Assembly: GCF_003610695.1 (NCBI RefSeq)
Contig: NZ_RAQH01000011.1
Span: 62,001 to 126,000 of the forward strand
Direction: 5' to 3'
Source of the DNA: Epilithonimonas arachidiradicis
GTDB lineage: Bacteria; Bacteroidota; Bacteroidia; Flavobacteriales; Weeksellaceae
DNA: 64,000 nt
The translations under genes were made by a program, and so were the position numbers. Positions 19,448 to 28,102 of this stretch are shown here, one piece after another. The notes beneath the pieces are model-generated. The model ran no database searches and was not told the DNA's origin. It was given only the letters and a program-made list of their open reading frames with translations. Position 1 is the stretch's first letter; the number at the start of each line of letters is the position of its first letter.

Positions 19448-19915
19448 CTACTGGTTATTTTTAATAATAGATTCCAATCTATCATCAGGTTCAAAATCGA
19501 GAACATCAATTAGCTTTACTTTTTTAAAATCTTTATGAAATGTATTAATGACCACATTCCAATTCTCCGGAACCAGAGCCGACGGAACTTTCAAACAAAG
19601 CTTTTCATTGTTGTCAAACCAAGTATTTCCAATATTTTGACAATCGGAATAATTCCTAAAATCTCTCCAGCTTTTAGATAATTCTGAGGTTTCGACAATT
19701 TGAAATTCCGAATTATTAGGAATTTTAACGACCATAATCCTAAAATCCTTATTGAATCCCAATCCTTTACGATGCGCCAACGTTTCCAAATAGGCCAAAG
19801 ATATACTTTCCGAAGTGTAAAGTACTTTTTTACCTTGTGAGTTCCATCTTCCTTCCAGTCCACTTGCAAAAAGTGAATTAGCGTATTTCTTGTGAACAAT
19901 TCTATAAACGAGCAT
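19448..19915 (-). CDS. RES-domain toxin (155 aa)
   Basis: RES toxins degrade NAD+ in the cytosol. The conserved arginine (VYRIV), GRWNSQGKKVLYTSES and the E in LAYLETLAHR are in place, as is the later PSALVPENWNVVIN segment. The gene's ATG overlaps the antitoxin stop by one base (TAATG). The antitoxin is directly upstream, the usual order for RES/Xre pairs. The pair stands at the head of the run leading into kdsB. Confidence 0.93.
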   Translation of the reverse strand: MLVYRIVHKKYANSLFASGLEGRWNSQGKKVLYTSESISLAYLETLAHRKGLGFNKDFRIMVVKIPNNSEFQIVETSELSKSWRDFRNYSDCQNIGNTWFDNNEKLCLKVPSALVPENWNVVINTFHKDFKKVKLIDVLDFEPDDRLESIIKNNQ

Positions 19916-20388
19916 TACACAGGATATCCTTGAGCAAGTTTTTCTATCTCTTCATAAATTAAATCTACACCGCCAGAAGTGGAAATAAAATCGATTGGTC
20001 TGTCCCCAGAGTTCCAAAAAGGACGGTTCATCCAGAGCGTAAACTCGTCCAGATTTCCAAAAATCTCTTTTCCAAAACTATATAGATTAATTAGTTTTAA
20101 AAGATGTTCACTGTAAATTGGGTCCAATTCTTTTTCTTGGTCTCTGTAGTTGCTAATAGTTCTTGGTGAAAGATTGATAACCGATGCCAAAGTTTTCTCC
20201 GGCATTTTTATAGCATCTGCAAGGGAATAGAACACATCTGTCTTTAAACCTTCTCTTGCTTTTTTCAGCAGTTTGTAATCGTCCTGTACAGAAAACCGAT
20301 TGAAGAAGGAAGAACCAACACCGTAAGTGGCCATTGGCTCTTCCACTATTGATTTTTTCGAATTTTCGTTTTGTTTATAATTTGCCAT
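19915..20388 (-). CDS. Xre/MbcA/ParS-type antitoxin (157 aa)
   Basis: An N-terminal Xre-like helix-turn-helix region (ASVINLSPRTISNYRDQ, about residues 70-88) is followed by the C-terminal ParS toxin-binding segment, with GNLDEFTLWMNRPFWNSGDRPIDFI. It should neutralise the RES toxin and repress the operon. The promoter contains TATCTTTG and two direct repeats 22 bp apart, likely its own binding sites. Confidence 0.92.
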   Translation of the reverse strand: MANYKQNENSKKSIVEEPMATYGVGSSFFNRFSVQDDYKLLKKAREGLKTDVFYSLADAIKMPEKTLASVINLSPRTISNYRDQEKELDPIYSEHLLKLINLYSFGKEIFGNLDEFTLWMNRPFWNSGDRPIDFISTSGGVDLIYEEIEKLAQGYPV

Positions 20389-20405
20389 CTCTGTTTTTCT
20401 TTACA

Positions 20406-20446
20406 CAAAGATAGAATTTTTTCCAAAACAAAAACGAATTTTTTCC
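20406..20446 (-). promoter_or_regulatory. RES/Xre promoter with paired direct-repeat operators
   Basis: On the reverse strand the -7 element TATCTTTG (20406-20413) is preceded by two identical 11-mers, GGAAAAAATTC, at 20414-20424 and 20436-20446. Their starts are 22 bp apart, two helical turns, so two bound molecules would lie on the same DNA face. The proximal copy abuts the -7 element. Autoregulation by the Xre antitoxin is inferred. Confidence 0.7.
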
Positions 20447-20448
20447 AT

Positions 20449-21735
20449 TTATTTTAAATTTTCTAAAGCTTGTTCCAACTTCGGAAGACAGTCCTTGATA
20501 TCTTCCAATGAACAACCTCCAACAGACGCTCTGAACCAAGGCACTGACTTATCATTTCCAAATGCTGAGAACGGAACCAAAGCCATTCCTGCATTATTAA
20601 TCAGATAGAAAACCAAATCTGTAGAATTCTCGATCGCTTTCCCGTCTGGAGTGGTTTTGCCCAAATAATCCAATTTAATGGTCAAATAAAGCGCTCCCAT
20701 TGGCGAGATACTTTCCACCGCCAATCCTTTCGATTTTAAATCTTGGATTCCTGCGTGAAGTTCTTTCAAACTTGTATTCAGTTTTTGTTTGTAATCATCA
20801 AGAAATTTATCCACTGCAGAATCATCAGCTAAAAATTCAGCAACCGCTTCCTGTTCTGGTTTTGGCGCCCAAGCTCCAACATGTGTCAAAAGAGCTTTCA
20901 TCTTATCAATTACCAAACTAGGTCCGAAGCCCCAACCTACTCTAACACCTGTTGCAGCAAAACATTTAGACGTTCCGTCAACATAAATCGTGTAATCTTT
21001 CATTTCCGGGAAAAGACTTACCGGATTGTAATGGTCTTCGCCAAAAGTCAACATTGCGTAGATCTGGTCATACATCAAGTAAAGCGGTTTCTCGTCTGCG
21101 CCTCTTTTTTTGTTTTCTTCCAAAACCAATTCACAAATCTCAGACAATTGCTCTTTTGTGAACATCGTTCCTGTTGGATTCAGTGGGGAACAAAGACAGA
21201 GCAAAACAGCGCCATCAACATAAGGACGAAGGTCGTCCGCTGTCGGTAAGAAATTATTTGATTCCTGTGTCTGAACTTCAACTGCATCAGCACTTGTCAA
21301 ATAAGCGTAATGGTTGTTATTCCAGGAAGGAATCGGGTAAATCACTTTATCACCTTCATCAACAATTGTTTTGAAAATCGCATAAATTAAAGGTCTTGAA
21401 CCAGCCGTAATCAAAATATCATTAGCTGAATAATACAGATTCCAACGTTTTTTAAGGTCATTGCTTACAGAAGATCTTAGAGATTGTAAACCGTTTGCTG
21501 GTGGATAATTGGTCAGATTATTTTTATAAGCTTTCTCAATTCCCTGTTTCAATTCGGATGGAATTGGATAGATGTTAGAATTAAGGTCGCCAATTGTAAG
21601 ATTTGAGATTTGTGCACCTTTGGCTTTCAAATCATTCACTTCATTTCCGATTTTGATGATTTCTGAACCAATCAGGTTAGATGCGAGTTTTGATACTTTC
21701 ACTGAGATATTTTTTGATGTTGTCCCGGAGTTCAT
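20449..21735 (-). CDS. PLP-dependent aminotransferase, fold type I class I/II (428 aa)
   Basis: The PLP lysine is in YVDGTSKCFAATGVRVGWGF. PLNPTG and YDQIYAML give the cofactor-binding Asn and Asp/Tyr, and ITAGSRPLIYAIF the phosphate-binding region. The arginine for the substrate carboxylate is in PWFRASVG. It is of the aspartate/aromatic aminotransferase type; the amino donor is not clear. Start: ATG 21735, or possibly GTG 21702, at which the conserved VKVSKLASNLIGSEI begins. No partner gene is close; it lies 60 nt from the RES/Xre operon start. Confidence 0.9.
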   Translation of the reverse strand: MNSGTTSKNISVKVSKLASNLIGSEIIKIGNEVNDLKAKGAQISNLTIGDLNSNIYPIPSELKQGIEKAYKNNLTNYPPANGLQSLRSSVSNDLKKRWNLYYSANDILITAGSRPLIYAIFKTIVDEGDKVIYPIPSWNNNHYAYLTSADAVEVQTQESNNFLPTADDLRPYVDGAVLLCLCSPLNPTGTMFTKEQLSEICELVLEENKKRGADEKPLYLMYDQIYAMLTFGEDHYNPVSLFPEMKDYTIYVDGTSKCFAATGVRVGWGFGPSLVIDKMKALLTHVGAWAPKPEQEAVAEFLADDSAVDKFLDDYKQKLNTSLKELHAGIQDLKSKGLAVESISPMGALYLTIKLDYLGKTTPDGKAIENSTDLVFYLINNAGMALVPFSAFGNDKSVPWFRASVGGCSLEDIKDCLPKLEQALENLK

Positions 21736-21803
21736 CCGGATTTTTACTTTTTATGATTTGCAAATTTGTTAAATGTAACAGATTAATTCAAGTTACACAA
21801 CAA

Positions 21804-21848
21804 AAAAAGTTCTCAAAACTAAATTGCTTCAGTAATTGAGAACTTTAG
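21804..21848 (-). terminator. Terminator of the phosphosugar mutase gene
   Basis: AAAGTTCTCAA (21806-21816) pairs with TTGAGAACTTT (21836-21846) in an 11-bp stem. On the reverse strand a T-run follows, and it stands 46 nt after the mutase stop. Confidence 0.8.
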
Positions 21849-21893
21849 GTTAAAAATATTTTAGATTATATTTCTATTCTGATAAAATTTCAA

Positions 21894-23612
21894 TTACAGA
21901 TTAAGGTCCTGTTTCACCTTCGCAATTTTCGCTTCCAACACAGGAAGTTTTGCAACAAAATCTTCTTTGGAGGTGATGCTGTCTTTTACAGAAACATAAA
22001 ATTTGATTTTAGGCTCGGTTCCGGAAGGACGAACGCAAACTTTGGTTCCATCTTGAGTATAGAAAATCAATACATTAGACTTTGGAATATCGTCCATTAC
22101 TTTTTTCTCGTTCTTAGAAACTACGAAACAAGTCTGCTCTTTGAAATCCTTCACTTCTTCTACAAAAGAACCAGCAATTTCTTTCGGAGGATTACTTCTA
22201 AAATCGCTCATCATTTGCGTAATTTCTTCCGCTCCTGTTCTACCCTTTCTTACGACATTAATCAAGCCTTCGTAATACAATCCGACTTCTTTATAAATGT
22301 CAATCATATATTCGTAAACCGTTGTTCCGTTAGCTTTACACCAAGCTGCGATTTCACAAGCTGTCAAAATAGAACCACAAGAATCCTTATCACGAACGAA
22401 ATCTCCAGTCATAAAACCGAAACTTTCTTCACCTCCGCAAATGAATTTTTCTTGACCTTCAAAATCACGAATCATTTTTCCAATCCATTTGAAACCGGTC
22501 AATCCGACTTTGCAGTCAACTCCGAATTTCTCTGCAACATCAAAGAAAACATCAGAAGTCACAATCGTAGAACCGATGAACTCTTTTCCGGTAATTTTTC
22601 CTGCTTTTTTCCATTGGTCAAGGATATAATAAGTTAAGATTGTATTAGTTTGATTTCCATTAAGAAGTTGCATTTCTCCTTCAAGATTTCTTACAGCAAT
22701 TCCCAATCTATCACCGTCTGGGTCTGTTCCGATAACGATATCAGCATTGGTAATTCTTGCCAAATCCATTGCCATAGAAAGTGCAGAAGGCTCTTCCGGA
22801 TTCGGGGAAGCTACCGTTGGGAAATTTCCACTTGGAATCATTTGCTCTTTAACCAAATCCAATTTGGTAAATCCAGCTTTTTTCAATGCTTTTGGAACGG
22901 TTGTATAAGTTGTCCCGTGGATGGATGTGAAAACAATGTTCAGATTATCTCTTCCAACATTTTGGTAAAGAGAATTTTCCATACAAGCATCAATGTAAAC
23001 ATCATCCTGGTCTTCGCCAACCCACTCGATTAAGTCATCATTTCCATTGAATTTGATATCTTCAAACTTGGTTGAATAAACTTCTCTGATGATATTTTCA
23101 TCATCTGGCGGAACGATTTGTGCACCGTCATTCCAATATACTTTATAACCGTTATATTCCGGTGGATTGTGAGAAGCCGTCAAAACGATTCCTGCATTAC
23201 ATTTTTTATCTCTTACTGTGAAAGATAATTCTGGAGTTGGACGATGTTCTTTGAACAAAAGAACTTTGATTCCGTTTGCTGTCAAAACATCAGCAACAAT
23301 TTTTCCGAATTCCTTTGAGTTATTACGAACGTCATAAGCAATTGCTACTTTAATGTCACCAGAAAACTGCTGATGAAGATAATTTGCCAAACCTTGAGTC
23401 GCTTGACCTAAAGTATATTTATTTAAACGATTGGTTCCAACGCCCATTACACCACGCATTCCTCCTGTCCCGAATTCTAATTCTCTGTAAAAAGAATCCT
23501 CTAAATCTGGCGAATTAGAATCAATTAAAGTTTGTACTGCATTTCTTGTTTCTTCATCAAATGCTTCTGCAAGCCAAAGTTTTGCTTTATCTAATGTTGA
23601 TAATTCTGACAT
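21894..23612 (-). CDS. Phosphoglucomutase/phosphomannomutase family (572 aa)
   Basis: Interconverts hexose 1- and 6-phosphates. The phosphoserine loop is LTASHNPPEYNGYK, the metal-binding loop GTDPDGDRLGI, the sugar-binding loop GGEESFG and the phosphate-binding loop RPSGTEPKIKFY. All four active-site elements are intact, and 572 residues fits the PgcA/PGM2-like branch. It is likely a glucose- or mannose-phosphate mutase supplying sugar nucleotides. A terminator follows, and a hairpin separates it from the GIN-domain gene upstream. Confidence 0.94.
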   Translation of the reverse strand: MSELSTLDKAKLWLAEAFDEETRNAVQTLIDSNSPDLEDSFYRELEFGTGGMRGVMGVGTNRLNKYTLGQATQGLANYLHQQFSGDIKVAIAYDVRNNSKEFGKIVADVLTANGIKVLLFKEHRPTPELSFTVRDKKCNAGIVLTASHNPPEYNGYKVYWNDGAQIVPPDDENIIREVYSTKFEDIKFNGNDDLIEWVGEDQDDVYIDACMENSLYQNVGRDNLNIVFTSIHGTTYTTVPKALKKAGFTKLDLVKEQMIPSGNFPTVASPNPEEPSALSMAMDLARITNADIVIGTDPDGDRLGIAVRNLEGEMQLLNGNQTNTILTYYILDQWKKAGKITGKEFIGSTIVTSDVFFDVAEKFGVDCKVGLTGFKWIGKMIRDFEGQEKFICGGEESFGFMTGDFVRDKDSCGSILTACEIAAWCKANGTTVYEYMIDIYKEVGLYYEGLINVVRKGRTGAEEITQMMSDFRSNPPKEIAGSFVEEVKDFKEQTCFVVSKNEKKVMDDIPKSNVLIFYTQDGTKVCVRPSGTEPKIKFYVSVKDSITSKEDFVAKLPVLEAKIAKVKQDLNL

Positions 23613-23645
23613 TATTTATAGTTTTTGTTTTAAAATGATATTTTA

Positions 23646-23679
23646 AACTTTGTCAAAGATTTTGAACTTTGACAAAGTT
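23646..23679. terminator. Hairpin between GIN-domain gene and mutase gene
   Basis: AACTTTGTCAAAG (23646-23658) and CTTTGACAAAGTT (23667-23679) form a perfect 13-bp stem with an 8-nt loop. It is 7 nt after the GIN gene stop and likely ends that transcript. The CTTTGACAAAG motif is one I recall as frequent between genes in Flavobacteriia. Confidence 0.75.
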
Positions 23680-23685
23680 CCGTTC

Positions 23686-24387
23686 TTAATTAATTTTCTT
23701 GTTCTCCAAAGTCGCTTTATCAGTGACTTTCAGTTTTTTCGAAGGATTTCCATAATAAATCAATTTTGATGTATTACCTATTTTACCTTTGATTTCTTCA
23801 TCTACATTCAGTTCTGCATAATTTCCGTTCTGAGAATCGATTTCCAAATCTTTGATATACCAATACGGCGAAATAATACTCGCTGTATCTTTGATATTAA
23901 GCTTGGCTAAAGTTGTTTTCCCCAACAAATTAGCTCGGCTTTTGTTCGCCATTTCTATCTCGGACTTTTCTGAAATCACTGAACCGATAAATTTAGCATT
24001 ATCTTTCAAATTAAGTGCGAAATTTTCAACTTTCATTTGACTTGAAATGTTAAGTTCTACAGAATCAGCTATTTTAATCACATCAAAAGGATTTTTCCCA
24101 TAAATCGTGATATTGTAAAAATCAACTTTATCCGTTTCGTTTTTCTCCGTGATTGACAGATTTTTGTCTTTAACTTCAATATTAAGATTATCAAAGAAAT
24201 TAGGATAAGTTTCTACATTCACAAAGTTGTGTGGACTTTGAACATAAAAAACTCGGAATTTTCCTTTCAAATTAAGTTTGGAAAACTCAGCTAATTCTAC
24301 ATCTTTGGATTGAATTTCGCCTTTTGGAGATACTTTTCCGCAAGAAACGATTGCTAGAATTAGAAGTAAATATAATAGTTTTTTCAT
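23686..24387 (-). CDS. GIN-domain (DUF2807) lipoprotein (233 aa)
   Basis: A lipobox (LAIVSCG, Cys 16) predicts a lipoprotein anchored in the outer or inner membrane. The rest is a beta-helix-like GIN domain with short repeated strands (FSKLNLKGKFRVFYVQS, KVENFALNLKDNAKF, KLNIKDTASI). The family is often called putative auto-transporter adhesin head, but there is no autotransporter barrel here and the function is unknown. A second GIN lipoprotein gene is at 31.4 kb. A hairpin repeat lies upstream and a terminator hairpin downstream, so it is transcribed alone. Confidence 0.82.
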   Translation of the reverse strand: MKKLLYLLLILAIVSCGKVSPKGEIQSKDVELAEFSKLNLKGKFRVFYVQSPHNFVNVETYPNFFDNLNIEVKDKNLSITEKNETDKVDFYNITIYGKNPFDVIKIADSVELNISSQMKVENFALNLKDNAKFIGSVISEKSEIEMANKSRANLLGKTTLAKLNIKDTASIISPYWYIKDLEIDSQNGNYAELNVDEEIKGKIGNTSKLIYYGNPSKKLKVTDKATLENKKIN

Positions 24388-24426
24388 TCTCTGAATTTAT
24401 AATTTGACGAAATATAAAACCTAATA

Positions 24427-24503
24427 TTTGTCATTCCGTAGGAATATATATTTTATAATCAATATATTAATAAACATTGTTGAGATTCCTACGCAATGAC
24501 AAA
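24427..24503. repeat. Intergenic hairpin repeat (TGTCATTCCGTAGGAAT arms)
   Basis: Left arm 24427-24445 and right arm 24485-24503 are 19-nt inverted repeats with one mismatch (TTTGTCATTCCGTAGG... against ATTCCTACGCAATGAC...). A 39-nt AT-rich loop separates them. The element stands 24 nt after the glycosyltransferase stop. Sequences of this type recur in Bacteroidetes genomes and behave like REP/MITE elements; only one copy is in this window. Confidence 0.75.
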
Positions 24504-24526
24504 AACAAAGTTTAAAATGGAAACAA

Positions 24527-25480
24527 TTATATCATTTCCTCAATATGATAATTCTTATGTTCACGATTAGTTCTAATAATCAACTCTCCTAAAAATCCAG
24601 CAACGAAAAGTAAACTTCCCAAAATCATCATCGTCAATGCAATAAAAAACCAAGGATTATTAGCAATCAGATTACCATAGATTTTGAAAATATAAACATC
24701 AATCAGTTTTGAAACGCCTAACCACACTGCCGATAAAAATCCAATGATGAACATCAAGGTTCCAGCAGCACCAAAGAAATGCATCGGTCTCCCACCAAAT
24801 CTGCTCACAAACCAAAGCGTCACCAAATCCAGAAATCCGCGAACAAAACGCTCAGTCCCAAATTTTGAGGTTCCATAAGGTCTTGCCTGATGCTGAACAG
24901 GTTTCTCCGTAATATTTCTGAAACCAGCATTAGCCGCCAAAACCGGAATATAACGATGCATATCGCCGTAAACATCAATGGATTTTACGACTTGTCTTCT
25001 GTATGCTTTCAAACCGCAATTGAAATCGTGAAGCGAAACGCCGGAAACTTTTCTTGCCGCCGCATTGAAGAGTTTCGAAGGAATATTTTTCGTCATCACA
25101 TTATCGAAACGCTTCTTTTTCCAACCGGAGACAATGTCGTAATTACCAGCAGTTACCATTTCGTAAAGCTCAGGGATTTCTTCCGGAAAATCCTGTAAAT
25201 CAGCGTCCATTGTAATTATCACATCACCATTGACTTTTTCGAAAGCGGCATGAAGTGCCTGAGATTTTCCGTAGTTTTTGGAGAATTTAATCCCGTGAAT
25301 TTGTGGATGTTGAATTTTGAGGTTCTCGATAATAGACCAGGATAAATCCGTACTTCCGTCGTCTATAAACCAGACTTCGTAAGATAATCTGTTGTCTCGG
25401 CAAACGTTGTCGATTCTTGTAAACAATTCCTCCAAAGAGTCTTGCTCGTTAAGTAATGGGACAATTATAGAAAGATTCAT
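24527..25480 (-). CDS. Family 2 glycosyltransferase with two C-terminal membrane helices (317 aa)
   Basis: The GT-A domain (residues 1-220) has SIIVPLLNEQDSLEEL, FIDDGSTDLSW and the metal-binding ITMDADLQD. The two membrane helices lie around 230-255 and 270-295. This build is that of dolichol/undecaprenyl-phosphate sugar transferases (DPM1/GtrB/ArnC-like), which load a sugar on a lipid carrier at the inner membrane. The acceptor is not known. The DUF4199 gene is 105 nt upstream and could be cotranscribed. Confidence 0.92.
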   Translation of the reverse strand: MNLSIIVPLLNEQDSLEELFTRIDNVCRDNRLSYEVWFIDDGSTDLSWSIIENLKIQHPQIHGIKFSKNYGKSQALHAAFEKVNGDVIITMDADLQDFPEEIPELYEMVTAGNYDIVSGWKKKRFDNVMTKNIPSKLFNAAARKVSGVSLHDFNCGLKAYRRQVVKSIDVYGDMHRYIPVLAANAGFRNITEKPVQHQARPYGTSKFGTERFVRGFLDLVTLWFVSRFGGRPMHFFGAAGTLMFIIGFLSAVWLGVSKLIDVYIFKIYGNLIANNPWFFIALTMMILGSLLFVAGFLGELIIRTNREHKNYHIEEMI

Positions 25481-25585
25481 TTTTTATAAAGATGTTAGAT
25501 GTTAGATATCAGATATTAGATTTTTTAATTTTAGAGTAAATCATTAATTTAAATAAAACCCCATAATTATTTATTAACCAACATC

Positions 25586-26173
25586 TTATTCATAGCGTTT
25601 TTTGTTCTTCAAAAAGCCAGCAATGATAATAGACAAAAGTAAATAAAATAATAAAAATCCACCAAAAACAGCCGATAAAAATTGGAAGGAAAAATAATTT
25701 CGGTTCTCTTTCTGAGCTGCTATTCTAGCTTGTTTAGCATTTTTATAATCGGTTTCCAGCTCTTTGATTTTAGTTTGGTCTTTCAGATTCGCTGCTTCAA
25801 CTTTTTTCTGTTTGTAAGCTTCGTCCAGATTATCTAATTCGGTCTGAATGTATTGATGGCTCAGCATATCTCTTGCATCTGTGTCAACATAATTCAGGAA
25901 GATAAAAATGGACAACATCGATAAAAATCCACCAACGAACAAGGTTACAAAAGATTGTTTGAAAGCTTGAGGATAAGTGATTTTATCTTTTCCACGAAGC
26001 CAAAGCACAGATATGAATCCACCAAAAACATACAGAAATGTCATTCCAAAAGCGTTGACTTTCATTGTAGTATTCCAATAATTGGCGTCTGCGAAAAAAT
26101 AATAAACAACGAAGAATACCAACATTGTCGCTAGAAATAAACCAAAGCCAACGGCTACAGGATTTTTTGTCAT
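25586..26173 (-). CDS. DUF4199 membrane protein (195 aa)
   Basis: Two membrane helices near the N-terminus (residues 6-27 and 40-58), a third at about 76-95, a long charged coiled coil (about 105-155), and a final helix at about 165-187. This pattern, with an opening of the NPVAVGFGLFLATM type, fits DUF4199, common in Bacteroidetes and often located beside a GT2 glycosyltransferase, as here. Function unknown. Confidence 0.85.
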   Translation of the reverse strand: MTKNPVAVGFGLFLATMLVFFVVYYFFADANYWNTTMKVNAFGMTFLYVFGGFISVLWLRGKDKITYPQAFKQSFVTLFVGGFLSMLSIFIFLNYVDTDARDMLSHQYIQTELDNLDEAYKQKKVEAANLKDQTKIKELETDYKNAKQARIAAQKENRNYFSFQFLSAVFGGFLLFYLLLSIIIAGFLKNKKRYE

Positions 26174-26294
26174 AATTTTATTTTCTAAAAAAATTGAAAA
26201 TTTTTAATTCTGAGAATCAGTTTTTTAAAACCATAATGGGATTAATAATCTTAATATCCTGTGTTTCTCATTTTTTAATTCAATATTAAATTTT

Positions 26295-26302
26295 TATCTT
26301 TG
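26295..26302 (+). promoter_or_regulatory. -7 promoter element of the SRP RNA gene
   Basis: TATCTTTG, an exact TAnnTTTG match, ends a few bases before the 5' end of the mature RNA. Confidence 0.6.
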
Positions 26303-26304
26303 CA

Positions 26305-26400
26305 CCGGCAAGTCCTAAACAACCAGCTCCTGAGAATCCTCCAGGGTGGGAACGCAGCAAAGGTAATCGGTTGTAGCGGTGTGATTTAGGTAGCTTGCCA
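26305..26400 (+). ncRNA. ffs: Signal recognition particle RNA, small bacterial type
   Basis: A rod-shaped RNA of about 95 nt: GGCAAGTCC at the 5' end pairs with the GGTAGCTTGCC region at the 3' end. The apical part carries CCAGGGTGGGAACGCAGCAAAGG, the conserved Ffh-binding helix with its asymmetric loop. It binds the Ffh GTPase and guides membrane proteins to the translocon. A T-run (26401-26406) directly follows the closing stem and serves as terminator. Independent promoter upstream. Confidence 0.88.
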
Positions 26401-26419
26401 TTTTTTGTATCTATACATT

Positions 26420-26472
26420 AAGAAATTCTGAGATTAAGTGATTTAAAAATTATCTAATCTCAGAATTTTTTT
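26420..26472. terminator. Bidirectional terminator
   Basis: AAATTCTGAGATTA (26423-26436) pairs perfectly with TAATCTCAGAATTT (26455-26468), followed by a T-run on the plus strand. It ends the metallo-hydrolase transcript and insulates the SRP RNA gene. Confidence 0.82.
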
Positions 26473-26474
26473 GT

Positions 26475-27158
26475 TTAAAATTCGAATTCCTCTCCTAATT
26501 TTGGTAAAGTAAAATCGATATTCTTATCTGTGAAATGCTTTTTCGCATCTTCGTGATTGATTTCAATCGGAGGAAAAGTATCGAAATGACAACCAATCAC
26601 TTTTGGTGTTTTCAATAATTCTGACGCTGCAAAAGCCGCTTTTCTAGGACACATCGTATAATGTTTCCCCACTGGAAGGATTGACAAGTCTAAAGTTCCG
26701 AAAACCTGCGGTAACAAGCTCATTTCCGAACTCACGCCAGTATCTCCAGCCATATAAAGATTTCTTCTATCCGCAAATCTGAAAATATATCCAGCAGCCA
26801 AACCTCCGTAACTTCCGTCCGGGAAAGAACTTGTGTGTAATGCAGAAACCATAGAAATCTTCAAATCATCGATTTTTGCAGAACCTCCAAAATTGATATC
26901 GATATTATTAGAATGTCCAAAATAGCCACAAATCTCAGGCTGACCAATTACAGTTGCTTCAGGATGATTTTCAAGAACTTCTTTCACGTCTGCGATATGG
27001 TCGCCGTGCGCATGCGTAATCAAAACGTAATCGATTTTCTGGGCCTTGATATCAAAACCTGATTGCGCTTTCTGATAATTGTAAAAAGGATCGGAAAGAA
27101 TTGTTTTCCCGTTATACGTGAACAAAAAACAGTTTTGTCCGAGGAATTTTATTTTCAT
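26475..27158 (-). CDS. UPF0173-type metal-dependent hydrolase, metallo-beta-lactamase fold (227 aa)
   Basis: The metal-binding motif is THAHGDHIADV, and further ligands are in SALHTSSFPDG, YMAGDTGVS and GCHFDTFPPI. Residues 1-20 show the family start (KIKFLGQNCFLFTYNGKTIL). The substrate is unknown. It is the last gene of the menB-hydrolase-menA group: 14 nt separates it from menA, so it is probably cotranscribed. Confidence 0.92.
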   Translation of the reverse strand: MKIKFLGQNCFLFTYNGKTILSDPFYNYQKAQSGFDIKAQKIDYVLITHAHGDHIADVKEVLENHPEATVIGQPEICGYFGHSNNIDINFGGSAKIDDLKISMVSALHTSSFPDGSYGGLAAGYIFRFADRRNLYMAGDTGVSSEMSLLPQVFGTLDLSILPVGKHYTMCPRKAAFAASELLKTPKVIGCHFDTFPPIEINHEDAKKHFTDKNIDFTLPKLGEEFEF

Positions 27159-27172
27159 TTTTATTTGATTTA

Positions 27173-28102
27173 TTAATTAACAAAATTAAGCCCGAAAGCC
27201 GTCAAAACAGCCATCATAAAAGTTAAGATTCCGACTTGTTTTAGAAATGGGTCAAGTAACTTTGGTTCTTTGATTGCCATTATACTTCTTCTCAATTTCA
27301 TAAAAGGAAATATCAAAATCATCACAATAAACGGATAATAAAGGCCTTTTTCCTGAAATCTATTGTACATCAAAAAAGCTAACATTAATAGAATTGGTAA
27401 TTGTAACAATATGATTTCGTAAATCATTGCTTTTTTGAATCCTAACCTTAATGCGAAAGTTTTCTTACCTGACAATTCGTCATTCACGATATCTCTCATA
27501 TTATTGAGATTTAGAACTGCCATACTCAACATTCCAATAGCAGAAGCTGGAATCAAAATATCATAATCAAAGGTTTTTGTAAATAGAAAATAACTTCCAC
27601 AAACAGAAACCAATCCGAAAAAGATGAATACAAAAACATCTCCCAATCCCAAATAGCCATAAGGTTTTTTGCCAACCGTATAACCAATCGCAGCCAAAAT
27701 ACAAGCCACTCCTAAGCCGATAAAAATCCAGAATTCTCTGATATTCGCTGGATAAAAAGCAACATATAATAATGCAACCGTTGCAACAAAAGATAAAATC
27801 GATAACAAAATCACAGCATTTTTCATTTGATTGGCTGTAATTTTACCGGAAGCCACAGCGCGCTGTTCTGCCTCTCCTATCCTATTTTTGTCGGTTCCTT
27901 TTACACCGTCGCCATAATCGTTGGCAAAATTGGAAAGGACTTGGTATAATAATGTTACCAAAAGTGCCAAAGCGAAAATTCTCCAATCCCAAGTTCCTCC
28001 ATTTTCAGAAAGTCTCCATTTTGCAATGAAAGCTCCCATAATAATTCCACTGAGTGAAAGTGGTAATGTTCTAAGCCTCGCAGCCTGTATCCAATGTTTC
28101 AT
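27173..28102 (-). CDS. menA: 1,4-dihydroxy-2-naphthoate polyprenyltransferase (309 aa)
   Basis: MenA attaches the isoprenoid tail in menaquinone synthesis at the inner membrane. The UbiA-type motif NFANDYGDGVKGTDKNR is complete, as is LNLNNMRDIVNDELSGK for the second aspartate-rich site. Eight or nine membrane helices are predicted. The ATG follows directly on the upstream stop codon (TAA|ATG), so translation is coupled with the serine hydrolase. Confidence 0.94.
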   Translation of the reverse strand: MKHWIQAARLRTLPLSLSGIIMGAFIAKWRLSENGGTWDWRIFALALLVTLLYQVLSNFANDYGDGVKGTDKNRIGEAEQRAVASGKITANQMKNAVILLSILSFVATVALLYVAFYPANIREFWIFIGLGVACILAAIGYTVGKKPYGYLGLGDVFVFIFFGLVSVCGSYFLFTKTFDYDILIPASAIGMLSMAVLNLNNMRDIVNDELSGKKTFALRLGFKKAMIYEIILLQLPILLMLAFLMYNRFQEKGLYYPFIVMILIFPFMKLRRSIMAIKEPKLLDPFLKQVGILTFMMAVLTAFGLNFVN

